Shown piece by piece: positions 40,510-50,488 of a stretch of 50,713 nucleotides of DNA; the stretch's first letter is position 1, and each line of letters begins with the position of its first letter. The stretch lies in contig CALXGE010000005.1 of assembly GCA_944387775.1 (NCBI GenBank), positions 1-50,713 on the forward strand. The letters run 5' to 3'. This DNA comes from an uncultured Oscillospiraceae bacterium. GTDB lineage: Bacteria; Bacillota; Clostridia; Oscillospirales; Oscillospiraceae. The translations under genes were made by a program, and so were the position numbers. The notes under the pieces are model-generated. The model ran no database searches. It saw only the letters and a list, made by a program, of their open reading frames with translations, and was not told the DNA's origin.

Positions 40510-42386
40510 GGATTGGTCCGCCTTTCCACGCCCTGGAGCTTCACCAGCTCCTGGGCCGGCTCCGTCAGCTCCTCGAAGGCGGGGATCCGCCCCTGGACAT
40601 AGGGGGAGAGCCAGTTCATGGAGAGGATCTGCTCCGCCGGCGGGGGTGCGCTGTCCTCCTCATAGGGATCCTGACCCTGCCGGTCCATGAGCATGCCGTA
40701 GAAGGGGTCCAGCCGTCCGGCCTGGAGGGCGGTACGCAGCACCGTCACCAGCCGCCGGGTGCCGATGGGCAGACTACGGGAGCACAGTACGTCCACTACA
40801 CCCTGGTTCATACCCCACCAGTAGTTGACGGCACTGCTGCCCCGGGATTCTTGCTTCCAGCTGCCCTCCAGCACCCGCCGCACGATGCTCAGATAGAACT
40901 TGCCCCAGCGGATCTGGGCCAGAGCCAGGTTGTGGGCGCCGTCCAGATTCCGACCGGAGTGGGCGGCCAGACGCCCCCGGCGGTCGATATAGAGGATCCC
41001 CATCTCATGGAGCCGCTCCAGACCGCCGCCCTCCCGGAGGGTATCCCACTCCAGAAAGATCCTGGCGTTGGCGTTGACCATGCGGGCCCCCTGGGCGAAG
41101 GCGTTGATGCCGGCGATGTTGCCGAATGTGGGGTAGTCGGCCACAAATCCGATTCGGTCGTCGGTGGTGAGGGTGGCGGCAATGGCGCCTTTGATGAAGG
41201 TGGCCTCAAAAAGCCGGGGATAGTAGGTGCGGACAGAGGGATAGGTGGTGTTGAGGGAGCAGTTGAGGATCTTGACATCCGGGTGCAGCACCGCCTGCTT
41301 CACGCCGGGCAGCAGCAGCTTGGGGGTGGTGGTGAAGATCATCCCTGCCCCCTGATTCACCGCATCCTCAAAGGCCTCCTCCGCCTTTTCATCGGTGTTG
41401 ACGTTCTCGTAGGACAGGGTCCGGACCTGGCCCGCCAGATTATTTTCCAGGCTGTAGCGGCCGTATTCGTGGCCGTACTCCCACCGGGAGGCGGCGGCAG
41501 AGCTTCCATGGAGGAAGGCGACGCACAGCTTTCCGCCGGTGGGCAGGGATACCATAGGGGAGATGAGGGGGCGCTTGACGTCGTCGCCCAGCAGCACCGT
41601 CACCCCGGCGTTCTCCAGCCGGTTGAGAATCTCCTGGCGGATCTTGGGCAGTTCTCGTATGATTTGGGAGGTCATCTTCCCCAGAGAGGCCTTGTAGCCA
41701 AAGATCTTGATATATACCAGGAAGGCCTGAGAGACGTAGTGGGGATCTAAGTTCTTGCGGAGGTAGGCGTCCCGGAACATGTAGTAGAAGGAGCGGAAGC
41801 GGTAGATGTCCTCGGCGCTCCAGGGGTCCCGGCCGGGCATGCCCACGGCCTCCAGAAGCTCCTGGTATTCCCCGGGCCGCTTGAACACCAGAAAGTTCTG
41901 GCCAGTCATCTGGTAGAAGTTGAGAAATTCATAGTAGGCCTCCACCTCCGGGTCGTCGGAGTGGGGGGGATAGAGTCGGGTCACTGTACCGGGTACGGAA
42001 CTGGCTCCAAAGTGCTTGAGAACGCTGACACGCTTGTGGCCCTCAATAACATAGAAGTGGTTGAGGTACTCCACGGCTTTGATGGGGTCCCGGATGCCCT
42101 CGTCCAGGTGGGCCTTGCAGAGCATTTCCCACTTGCTGGCAAATTCGCTGTTCTCATTCACTACAGGGAAAAAGCCTGGGGAGAAATCGTCCCGGCGCAT
42201 GGCGTTGTAGGTGCCGTCGATGAGCTCCATGGGGATCTCTATCACACCAAGAGATTCCCGGCGCACCGCTTTGGCTTCCATGCTGTCAGGCAGTACCAGC
42301 AGGCCTGTTTCTCTGCCGGCAGCAGCAGCGGCTTTGACGTCTTTCAGTCCCTGTCGCAATGCCTTGTGATATTCTTCCAGTACCAT
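40506..42386 (-). CDS. Cytoplasmic ParB/Srx-like and BMP (PnrA-like) ligand-binding fusion protein
   Basis: A 626-residue protein with no signal peptide or lipobox. Residues 70-140 look like a ParB/sulfiredoxin fold (VVNENSEFASKWEML, DPIKAVEYLNHFYVIEGHKRVSVLKHFG). Residues 145-265 are mostly helical. Residues 285-540 match the basic membrane protein/PnrA family of nucleoside-binding proteins (KLCVAFLHG, NVNTDEKAEEAFEDAVNQGAGMIFTTTP, DDRIGFVADYPTFGNIAGINAFAQGARM, GRNLDGAHNLALAQIRWG). BMP proteins usually sit outside the membrane with an ABC importer; none is encoded here. The protein is more likely an intracellular sensor or enzyme. ATG 42386 follows AAAGGAGGG. A promoter diverging from clpB precedes it. 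Confidence 0.75.
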   Translation of the reverse strand: MVLEEYHKALRQGLKDVKAAAAAGRETGLLVLPDSMEAKAVRRESLGVIEIPMELIDGTYNAMRRDDFSPGFFPVVNENSEFASKWEMLCKAHLDEGIRDPIKAVEYLNHFYVIEGHKRVSVLKHFGASSVPGTVTRLYPPHSDDPEVEAYYEFLNFYQMTGQNFLVFKRPGEYQELLEAVGMPGRDPWSAEDIYRFRSFYYMFRDAYLRKNLDPHYVSQAFLVYIKIFGYKASLGKMTSQIIRELPKIRQEILNRLENAGVTVLLGDDVKRPLISPMVSLPTGGKLCVAFLHGSSAAASRWEYGHEYGRYSLENNLAGQVRTLSYENVNTDEKAEEAFEDAVNQGAGMIFTTTPKLLLPGVKQAVLHPDVKILNCSLNTTYPSVRTYYPRLFEATFIKGAIAATLTTDDRIGFVADYPTFGNIAGINAFAQGARMVNANARIFLEWDTLREGGGLERLHEMGILYIDRRGRLAAHSGRNLDGAHNLALAQIRWGKFYLSIVRRVLEGSWKQESRGSSAVNYWWGMNQGVVDVLCSRSLPIGTRRLVTVLRTALQAGRLDPFYGMLMDRQGQDPYEEDSAPPPAEQILSMNWLSPYVQGRIPAFEELTEPAQELVKLQGVERRTNP

Positions 42387-42412
42387 ATCGGCCCTCCTTT
42401 TTCCATCCGTGG

Positions 42413-42481
42413 AAAAACGGCAGGCAGGGCAAAACCGCCACGGCTCCTGCCGATAATATTTCGCTGGTTTTCTGTACCAAA
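42413..42481 (-). promoter_or_regulatory. Promoter of the BMP-like gene with adjoining hairpin
   Basis: On the minus strand, TTTGGT (42481-42476), 17-bp spacer and TATTAT (42458-42453). Right after the -10 lies CGGCAGG (42452-42446), able to pair with CCTGCCG (42424-42418) followed by TTTTT. Because transcription would begin inside the 5' arm, the hairpin would act only on transcripts starting farther upstream. Confidence 0.5.
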
Positions 42482-42597
42482 CGTACCATGAATGGATGGG
42501 AAATTCAATCTATTTTTCCCCAAAAGGAGAAAGTGACCACACCCCTGGAGAAAGACTTCGCCTAAACCGTTAAAGTTTACAGATCGTTCACAAAAAA

Positions 42598-42624
42598 TTA
42601 GCACTCTATACATGAGAGTGCTAA
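42598..42624. promoter_or_regulatory. CIRCE element (HrcA operator) of clpB
   Basis: A perfect match to the CIRCE consensus, TTAGCACTC-N9-GAGTGCTAA. HrcA binds this operator and represses heat-shock genes until misfolded protein titrates the chaperonin that keeps HrcA active. It lies 103 bp before clpB and just upstream of the clpB -35. Confidence 0.95.
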
Positions 42625-42632
42625 TTTTCCTC

Positions 42633-42661
42633 TTTACATCCGGTTCGAACAGGTGTACAAT
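42633..42661 (+). promoter_or_regulatory. SigA-type promoter of clpB
   Basis: TTTACA (42633-42638), 17-bp spacer and TACAAT (42656-42661) preceded by TG. It starts 8 bp after CIRCE, so HrcA would sit against the upstream side of RNA polymerase instead of inside the transcript. Confidence 0.75.
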
Positions 42662-42727
42662 AGCCAACGAAAAGAAAAAGACCGGGTGCGGCAAAAGCCG
42701 TGCCCAGCCCAGAAGGAGGCAGAATGT

Positions 42728-45322
<2,595 letters not shown>

Positions 45323-45360
45323 TGTCCGCATTTTCGGAATAGGCAAAGAGCATAAACAAA

Positions 45361-45399
45361 GGGGCCGTCTGCCGCATTGCGCGTCAGGCGGTCCTTTTT
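45361..45399 (+). terminator. Intrinsic terminator after clpB
   Basis: GGCCGTCTG pairs with CAGGCGGTC (two wobble pairs) around a GC-rich loop, followed by CTTTTTATC. Confidence 0.8.
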
Positions 45400-45432
45400 A
45401 TCTGCCTGTGGGAAATGATGGAAGCAGTCCCG

Positions 45433-45460
45433 TTGACAAACAGGGCAAAAGAGCTACAAT
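45433..45460 (+). promoter_or_regulatory. SigA-type promoter of the Crp/Fnr gene
   Basis: A perfect TTGACA (45433-45438), 16-bp spacer and TACAAT (45455-45460). The leader of about 70 nt shows no clear structure. Confidence 0.8.
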
Positions 45461-45535
45461 GGACACAGAAAATCGGCATTCCGCCGGGAAAACAGCTATG
45501 TCTGCCTGGAGCGGAACAGAGAAAGGGGAGAGGCC

Positions 45536-46234
45536 ATGGATTATACCCGGTTTGATATTTTCCGGGACATCTCCAACAGCGAGGTGGAGGCCATGATCCT
45601 GTGCTTCCGCATGCGCCGGGCCCGGTTCGCCCCCGGGGCCACCATCCGGGTCTACGGCGGCAGCCGGGACGTGGGCGTGGTGGTCCGCGGTGCGGCGGAG
45701 CTGGTCCGCTTTGACAGCGCTGGGACGCGAACCATATTGGAGCGGATGGAGACAGGGAGCATTTTCGGAGAGCTGCTGGCCTTTACGGCGGAGCTGGGCG
45801 ACAGCCTGGAGGTGATTGCTGCCGGGGAGTGCGAGGTGCTCTTTATGGATTATGCCCATATCACGAAGCGCTGCGAGAAGGCCTGCCGCCACCATAGCTT
45901 GCTGGTGGAAAATCTGTTCCGGCTTATGGCGGAGCAGGCCCGAAGGCTCAGCCGCCGGGTGGAGGTCCTCAGCCAGCGATCCATCCGGGACAAGCTGCTG
46001 TGCTATTTCCGTATCCTCGGCCTGGAGAGCGGGACGGAAACCTTAACATTACCCTTCAGTCTCAGCACCCTGGCCGATTATATCAGCACCGACCGCAGCG
46101 CTATGATGCGGGAACTGAAAAAAATGCGCCAGGACGGCGTGGTGGCCATAGATGGCCGCCGGGTGAGTTTGCTGGGACAAGAGGACCGGAAGCTGGGAAA
46201 ACGGCAGGGAATTCCAGATAATTTCGGGAATTGA
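45536..46234 (+). CDS. Crp/Fnr family transcription regulator
   Basis: A 232-residue regulator. Residues 15-125 form the cyclic-nucleotide-binding-like beta-roll (FAPGATIRVYGGSRDVGVVVRGAAELVR, then GSIFGELLAF). A long dimer helix follows (about 125-160). Residues 165-215 hold the winged helix-turn-helix (FSLSTLADYISTDRSAMMRELKKMRQDG). The beta-roll lacks an obvious cAMP-binding Arg-Ser pair and the N-terminal cysteines of Fnr, so the effector is unknown. The ATG follows GGGGAG. It sits just upstream of nfnAB, which has its own promoter, so a role in redox or anaerobic metabolism is possible but unproven. Confidence 0.87.
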   Translation: MDYTRFDIFRDISNSEVEAMILCFRMRRARFAPGATIRVYGGSRDVGVVVRGAAELVRFDSAGTRTILERMETGSIFGELLAFTAELGDSLEVIAAGECEVLFMDYAHITKRCEKACRHHSLLVENLFRLMAEQARRLSRRVEVLSQRSIRDKLLCYFRILGLESGTETLTLPFSLSTLADYISTDRSAMMRELKKMRQDGVVAIDGRRVSLLGQEDRKLGKRQGIPDNFGN

Positions 46235-46236
46235 AA

Positions 46237-46265
46237 TTGACGGACGCGAAAGACTATGTTAAACT
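46237..46265 (+). promoter_or_regulatory. SigA-type promoter of nfnAB
   Basis: TTGACG (46237-46242), 17-bp spacer and TAAACT (46260-46265). It begins 3 bp after the stop of the Crp/Fnr gene. Confidence 0.7.
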
Positions 46266-46330
46266 AGTAACGTATGTGCAGGAGCATACAGCTAACAAAG
46301 AACCGAATCTAGGTGGAAAGAGGAAACACT

Positions 46331-47173
46331 ATGTATCGGATCGTCAAGAAGAGAGTATTGAATCCAACAGTTACCATGATGGAGATCGAAGCTCCTATCG
46401 TGGCGCGGAAGGCGGAGCCCGGTCAGTTCATCATCCTGCGTGTGGATGAGAACGGCGAGCGCATCCCCCTGACTATCGCGGCTTATGACCGTGAAGCCGG
46501 CACGGTCAGTATCATCTATCAGATCGTGGGTGCTACCACGGAGAAGCTCAACCACAAAGAAGAGGGCGAGTATATTCAGGACTTCGTCGGCCCCCTGGGC
46601 CGCGCTACCGAGACCGAGGGCCTCAAGCGCGTGGCCGTGGTGGGCGGCGGTGTGGGTACCGCCATTGCTTACCCTGTGGCCAAGAAGCTCCACGACGAGG
46701 GCTGCCATGTGGACCTGATCGTGGGCTTCCGCAACAAGGACCTCATCATTCTGAAGGAGGAGTTCGAGGCTGCCTCCACCAACCTGATCATTGGTACCGA
46801 CGATGGCTCCTACGGCAAGAAGGCCCTGGTCACCGAGCTGCTCCAGGAGCAGATCGATGCCGGCGCCAAGTATGACCGTGTCATCGCCATCGGCCCCGTG
46901 ATCATGATGAAATTTGTCTGCGAGCTGACCAAGAAGTACAACATTCCTACCGTGGTCAGCATGAACCCCATCATGATTGATGGTACCGGCATGTGCGGCG
47001 GCTGCCGTCTGACCGTGGGCGGCGAGACCAAGTTTGCCTGCGTGGATGGCCCTGAGTTCGACGGCCACCAGGTGGACTTCGACGAGGCCATGAGCCGCGG
47101 CGCCATGTACCGGGATTTCGAGCTCCATGCCCGTGAAGAAACCTGTAATCTGTTCAAGCAGGAGGTAAAGTAA
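46331..47173 (+). CDS. nfnA: NfnA-type ferredoxin-NADP reductase small subunit
   Basis: FAD- and [2Fe-2S]-containing subunit of the electron-bifurcating NADH-dependent ferredoxin:NADP oxidoreductase, also annotated as sulfide dehydrogenase or dihydroorotate-dehydrogenase-like electron-transfer subunit. The 280-residue chain has an FAD domain (KAEPGQFIILR, IPLTIAAYD), an NAD motif VVGGGVGTAIAYPVAKKL near residue 105, and a C-terminal cluster site MCGGCRLTVGGETKFACVDGPEFD. ATG 46331 follows AAAGAGG. The nfnB start is 1 bp after the stop, so they are one complex. PyrK is the main alternative, but the partner gene argues against it. Confidence 0.93.
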   Translation: MYRIVKKRVLNPTVTMMEIEAPIVARKAEPGQFIILRVDENGERIPLTIAAYDREAGTVSIIYQIVGATTEKLNHKEEGEYIQDFVGPLGRATETEGLKRVAVVGGGVGTAIAYPVAKKLHDEGCHVDLIVGFRNKDLIILKEEFEAASTNLIIGTDDGSYGKKALVTELLQEQIDAGAKYDRVIAIGPVIMMKFVCELTKKYNIPTVVSMNPIMIDGTGMCGGCRLTVGGETKFACVDGPEFDGHQVDFDEAMSRGAMYRDFELHAREETCNLFKQEVK

Positions 47174-47174
47174 G

Positions 47175-48593
47175 ATGCCTAATATGAGCCTGAAGAAGAA
47201 CCCCATGCCCCATCAGGACCCTGTGGTCCGCGCGGGCAACTTTCAAGAAGTAGCCCTGGGCTACACCAAGGAGCAGGCCATTGACGAGGCCCAGCGCTGC
47301 CTCCACTGCAAGAACATGCCCTGCGTGTCCGGCTGCCCCGTTATGATCCACATCCCCGAGTTTATCGCCAAGGTAGCCGAGGGTGATTTCGAGGCCGCCT
47401 ATCAGATCATTGCTCAGGACAGCGCCCTGCCTGCCGTGTGTGGCCGTGTGTGCCCCCAGGAGACCCAGTGCGAGAGCAAGTGTGTCCGCGGCATCAAGGG
47501 TGAGCCCGTAGGTATCGGCCGCCTGGAGCGTTTCGTGGCCGACTGGCACAACGCCAACGCCACGGAGAAGGCGGTGGCTCCTGCTCCCAACGGCCACAAG
47601 GTGGCTGTCATCGGTTCCGGCCCCTCCGGCCTGACCTGCGCCGGCGACCTGGCCCGGAAGGGTTACGAGGTCACCGTGTTTGAGGCCCTGCACCTGGCCG
47701 GCGGCGTGCTGGTCTACGGCATCCCCGAGTTCCGTCTGCCCAAGAGCATCGTGCAGAAGGAAGTGGACGGCCTGAAGGAGCTGGGCGTGAAGATCGAGAC
47801 CAACGTGGTCATCGGCCGCTCCATCACCATCGACGAGCTGATGGAGGAGATGGGCTTTGAGGCCGTGTTCATCGGCTCCGGCGCCGGTCTCCCCATGTTC
47901 ATGCACATCCCCGGCGAGAACCTCAAGGGCGTGTATTCCGCCAATGAGTTCCTCACCCGTATCAACCTCATGAAGGCCTACCGTGAGGGTGCCGACACCC
48001 CCATCATGGACCTCAAGGGCAAGAAGGTGGCCGTTGTGGGCGGCGGCAACGTGGCTATGGATGCCGCTCGCTGCTCCAAGCGCCTGGGCGCCGAGGTGTA
48101 CGTCATTTACCGCCGCAGCGAGGCGGAGCTGCCTGCCCGCCGCGAGGAGGTGGAGCACGCCAAGGAGGAGGGTATCATCTTCAAGACCCTCACCAATCCC
48201 GTGGAGATCCTGGGCTACCACAACCCCGATGATCGCCGCGATCCCAAGAACGGTTCCGTCTGCGGCATCAAGTGCGTGGAGATGGAGCTGGGCGAGCCCG
48301 ATGCTTCCGGCCGTCGTCGTCCTATCGTCAAGGAGGGCAGCGAGTTTGACATGGAGATGGACTGCGTGATCATGTCCCTGGGCACCAGCCCCAACCCCCT
48401 GATCAAGTCCACCACCAAGGGCCTGGAGATCAACAAGAAGGGCGGCATCATCGTCAACGAGGATGGCCTCACCAGCCGCGAGCACGTCTACGCTGGCGGC
48501 GACGCCGTCACCGGTGCTGCTACCGTTATTCTGGCCATGGGCGCCGGCAAGACCGCTGCCAAGGCTATCGACGAGCAGCTCAAGAACAAGTAA
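47175..48593 (+). CDS. nfnB: NfnB-type transhydrogenase large subunit (GltD-like)
   Basis: Large subunit of the Nfn complex, which couples NADH and reduced ferredoxin to make two NADPH. The 472-residue protein starts with a cysteine-rich domain for two [4Fe-4S] clusters (CLHCKNMPCVSGCP near residue 42; CGRVCPQETQCESKC near residue 90). The FAD motif VIGSGPSGLTCAGDLA is near residue 145, the NAD(P) motif VVGGGNVAMDAARCSKRLG near residue 290, and the second FAD contact AGGDAVTGAATV near the end. It is annotated in many genomes as NADPH-dependent glutamate synthase. The nfnA neighbour favours the Nfn role, and no glutamate synthase large subunit is adjacent. Confidence 0.93.
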   Translation: MPNMSLKKNPMPHQDPVVRAGNFQEVALGYTKEQAIDEAQRCLHCKNMPCVSGCPVMIHIPEFIAKVAEGDFEAAYQIIAQDSALPAVCGRVCPQETQCESKCVRGIKGEPVGIGRLERFVADWHNANATEKAVAPAPNGHKVAVIGSGPSGLTCAGDLARKGYEVTVFEALHLAGGVLVYGIPEFRLPKSIVQKEVDGLKELGVKIETNVVIGRSITIDELMEEMGFEAVFIGSGAGLPMFMHIPGENLKGVYSANEFLTRINLMKAYREGADTPIMDLKGKKVAVVGGGNVAMDAARCSKRLGAEVYVIYRRSEAELPARREEVEHAKEEGIIFKTLTNPVEILGYHNPDDRRDPKNGSVCGIKCVEMELGEPDASGRRRPIVKEGSEFDMEMDCVIMSLGTSPNPLIKSTTKGLEINKKGGIIVNEDGLTSREHVYAGGDAVTGAATVILAMGAGKTAAKAIDEQLKNK

Positions 48594-48620
48594 TCCTGCT
48601 GGATTCATAAGACTTTACAT

Positions 48621-48665
48621 AAAAGCTGCCTGGAACACTTGTGCTCCAGGCAGCTTTTTTATAAA
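48621..48665 (+). terminator. Intrinsic terminator after nfnB
   Basis: AAAAGCTGCCTGGA pairs perfectly with TCCAGGCAGCTTTT, followed by more T. It has A-rich sequence on the 5' side too, so it could act in both directions. Confidence 0.9.
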
Positions 48666-48684
48666 AATCTTAAACACCGTTCCC

Positions 48685-48713
48685 TTGCCATCGCGGTGGA
48701 AAACGGCTATCAT
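48685..48713 (+). promoter_or_regulatory. SigA-type promoter of the two-component pair
   Basis: TTGCCA (48685-48690), 17-bp spacer and TATCAT (48708-48713), about 48 bp before the response regulator start. Confidence 0.65.
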
Positions 48714-48760
48714 GGAACAGATAAAAGTCTGCCCGGTGTGTGCCGGGGAGAGGAGGGACC

Positions 48761-49432
48761 ATGTACAAGATCTTTCTGGTGGAGGATGACGACGCTATCG
48801 CCGGGGCGGTGGAACGCCATATTGTCTCCTGGGGCTGGGAGGTTCGCCGGGCGGCGGACTACACCGACGTGGCGGGGGAGTTCACCGCCTTTTCGCCCCA
48901 TCTGGTGCTGCTGGATATCGGCCTGCCCTTCCGCAACGGCTACCACTGGTGCGCGGAGATCCGCAAGCTCAGCCAGGTGCCCATCATCTTCCTCTCCTCC
49001 GCCGCGGACAATATGAACATCGTCATGGCCATGAACATGGGGGGCGACGACTTTGTGGCCAAGCCCTTCGACCTGGAGGTCCTTACCGCCAAGATCCAGG
49101 CCATGCTGCGGCGGACCTATGACTTTGCCCCGGCGGCGCCCCTGCTGGAGTGCCGGGGGGCAGTGCTGGATACCGGCGATAACACCCTGAGCTACCAGGG
49201 CAGCAAGCTGGAGCTCAGCCGCAATGAGTACCGGATCCTCCAGGTGTTGTTGGAGCACAAGGGGAGCACCGTCTCCCGGGAGACTTTGATGCAGAAATTG
49301 TGGGAGACGGACAGCTTTGTGGATGAGAATACCTTGACGGTGAATATGGCCCGGCTGCGGCGGAAGCTGGAGGGAATCGGGCTGGAGGATTTTATCCGTA
49401 CCAAAAAGGGTATGGGCTATCTGATCGAGTGA
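48761..49432 (+). CDS. OmpR-family response regulator (BceR/GraR-like)
   Basis: A 223-residue response regulator. The receiver domain has the acidic pocket EDDD (residues 8-11), phospho-acceptor Asp52 in LLDIGLPF, the switch residue region FLSSAADNMNIV, and KPF near residue 100. The C-terminal winged-helix DNA-binding domain (about 130-223) shows LSRNEYRILQVLLEHKGSTVSRETLMQKLW and TVNMARLRRKLE. ATG 48761 follows AGGAGGG directly; an upstream in-frame ATG (48740) lies before the ribosome site. The partner kinase follows after 10 bp. Similarity is to regulators of antimicrobial-peptide detoxification. Confidence 0.9.
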   Translation: MYKIFLVEDDDAIAGAVERHIVSWGWEVRRAADYTDVAGEFTAFSPHLVLLDIGLPFRNGYHWCAEIRKLSQVPIIFLSSAADNMNIVMAMNMGGDDFVAKPFDLEVLTAKIQAMLRRTYDFAPAAPLLECRGAVLDTGDNTLSYQGSKLELSRNEYRILQVLLEHKGSTVSRETLMQKLWETDSFVDENTLTVNMARLRRKLEGIGLEDFIRTKKGMGYLIE

Positions 49433-49442
49433 GCGGGAAACT

Positions 49443-50429
49443 ATGAGACAAGCTATGAGATTTATCCGGGAGCGGATATGGATGCTGGCCCTATTGGTGG
49501 TGTGCGCGGGGATATTTGCAACGGTCCTCTTTCTCTACCAGATGCCGGTGGAGGCGGTGGGCTATGCGACTTTGCTGTGTGCCGCCCTCATGCTGCTGTG
49601 CGCCGCCGTGCGGTTTATCTGGTGGCGCAGGCGGATCGTCCGTCTGGAGGAGATGGAGGGTCACGCCTCCCTGGTGCTGGACCAGCTGCCGGAGCCGGAG
49701 GATCTGGAGGCAGAGACCTACCAGAAACTCCTGTGGGAACTGGACGAGGTCCGGCGGCAGGTCAGTTCTGCTGCCGACGCCCAGGAACGGGAGAATATGG
49801 ACTACTACACCATGTGGGTCCACCAGATCAAGACTCCCATCGCCGCCATGGGATTGCTGCTCCAGGGGGATGAGACGGACCGGGGCAGGGAGCTGCGCTC
49901 GGAGCTGTTCCGTATCGAGCAGTACGTGGAGCTGGTCCTCAGCTATCTTCGCCTGGGGTCGGATTCCACCGACTATGTGATCCGGGAATACGATCTGGAC
50001 GGTATTCTCCGCCAGGCGGCCCGGAAGTACGCGGCCCTCTTTATCCGGGGAAAGGTGTCCCTGGAGCTGCGGCCTACGGATCTGCGGGTCCTCACCGATG
50101 AAAAGTGGCTGCAGCTGGTGGTGGAGCAGGTCCTGTCCAATGCGGTGAAATACGCCCCCGGAGGCCATGTGAAGATCTATACCCGGGATACCCGCCTGAT
50201 CATTGAGGACGACGGCGTGGGCATCGCCCGGGAGGACCTGCCCCGGATCTTTGAGCGGGGCTTTACCGGCTGCAACGGCCGCATGGACAAGCGGGCTACC
50301 GGTATTGGACTGTACCTCTGCCGGGAGATCTGCCGCCGTTTGGGCCACACCATCACGGCGGAGTCGGAACCGGGCCGGGGTACCCGGGTCATCATCGGCC
50401 TGGAGCGGCCCCTTCTGGAAGTGGAGTAG
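49443..50429 (+). CDS. Intramembrane-sensing histidine kinase (BceS-like)
   Basis: A 328-residue sensor kinase with two membrane helices (about residues 13-32 and 39-60) and only a handful of residues between them. It therefore cannot bind a ligand outside the cell; such BceS-type kinases take their signal from a partner ABC transporter. The H box is MWVHQIKTPIAAM (His127), then VVEQVLSNAVKYAPG (N box), IIEDDGVGIAREDLPRIFERGFTG (G1/F boxes) and ATGIGLYLCREI (G2). No BceAB-type transporter lies in the window; the next gene is on the opposite strand. An ATG at 49455 is a possible alternative start. Confidence 0.88.
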   Translation: MRQAMRFIRERIWMLALLVVCAGIFATVLFLYQMPVEAVGYATLLCAALMLLCAAVRFIWWRRRIVRLEEMEGHASLVLDQLPEPEDLEAETYQKLLWELDEVRRQVSSAADAQERENMDYYTMWVHQIKTPIAAMGLLLQGDETDRGRELRSELFRIEQYVELVLSYLRLGSDSTDYVIREYDLDGILRQAARKYAALFIRGKVSLELRPTDLRVLTDEKWLQLVVEQVLSNAVKYAPGGHVKIYTRDTRLIIEDDGVGIAREDLPRIFERGFTGCNGRMDKRATGIGLYLCREICRRLGHTITAESEPGRGTRVIIGLERPLLEVE

Positions 50430-50432
50430 CAG

Positions 50433-50471
50433 AAAAACCTGCCGCGGAGTTTTGCTCCGCGGCAGGTTTTT
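50433..50471. terminator. Bidirectional terminator after the histidine kinase
   Basis: AAAAACCTGCCGCGGAG pairs perfectly with CTCCGCGGCAGGTTTTT around a TTTTG loop, with A and T runs flanking. It separates the kinase from the convergent membrane protein gene. Confidence 0.9.
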
Positions 50472-50488
50472 CAAAGTGGTTTTGCCTC

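Noticed and set aside
42413..42452. CGGCAGG/CCTGCCG hairpin plus T run as an attenuator of the BMP-like gene
   Set aside because: The predicted transcription start falls within the 5' arm, so the mRNA from that promoter cannot form the stem. It remains noted in the promoter entry only.
46331..47173. PyrK (dihydroorotate dehydrogenase electron-transfer subunit)
   Set aside because: No pyrD is adjacent and the next gene, 1 bp away, encodes the matching NfnB/GltD-like subunit.
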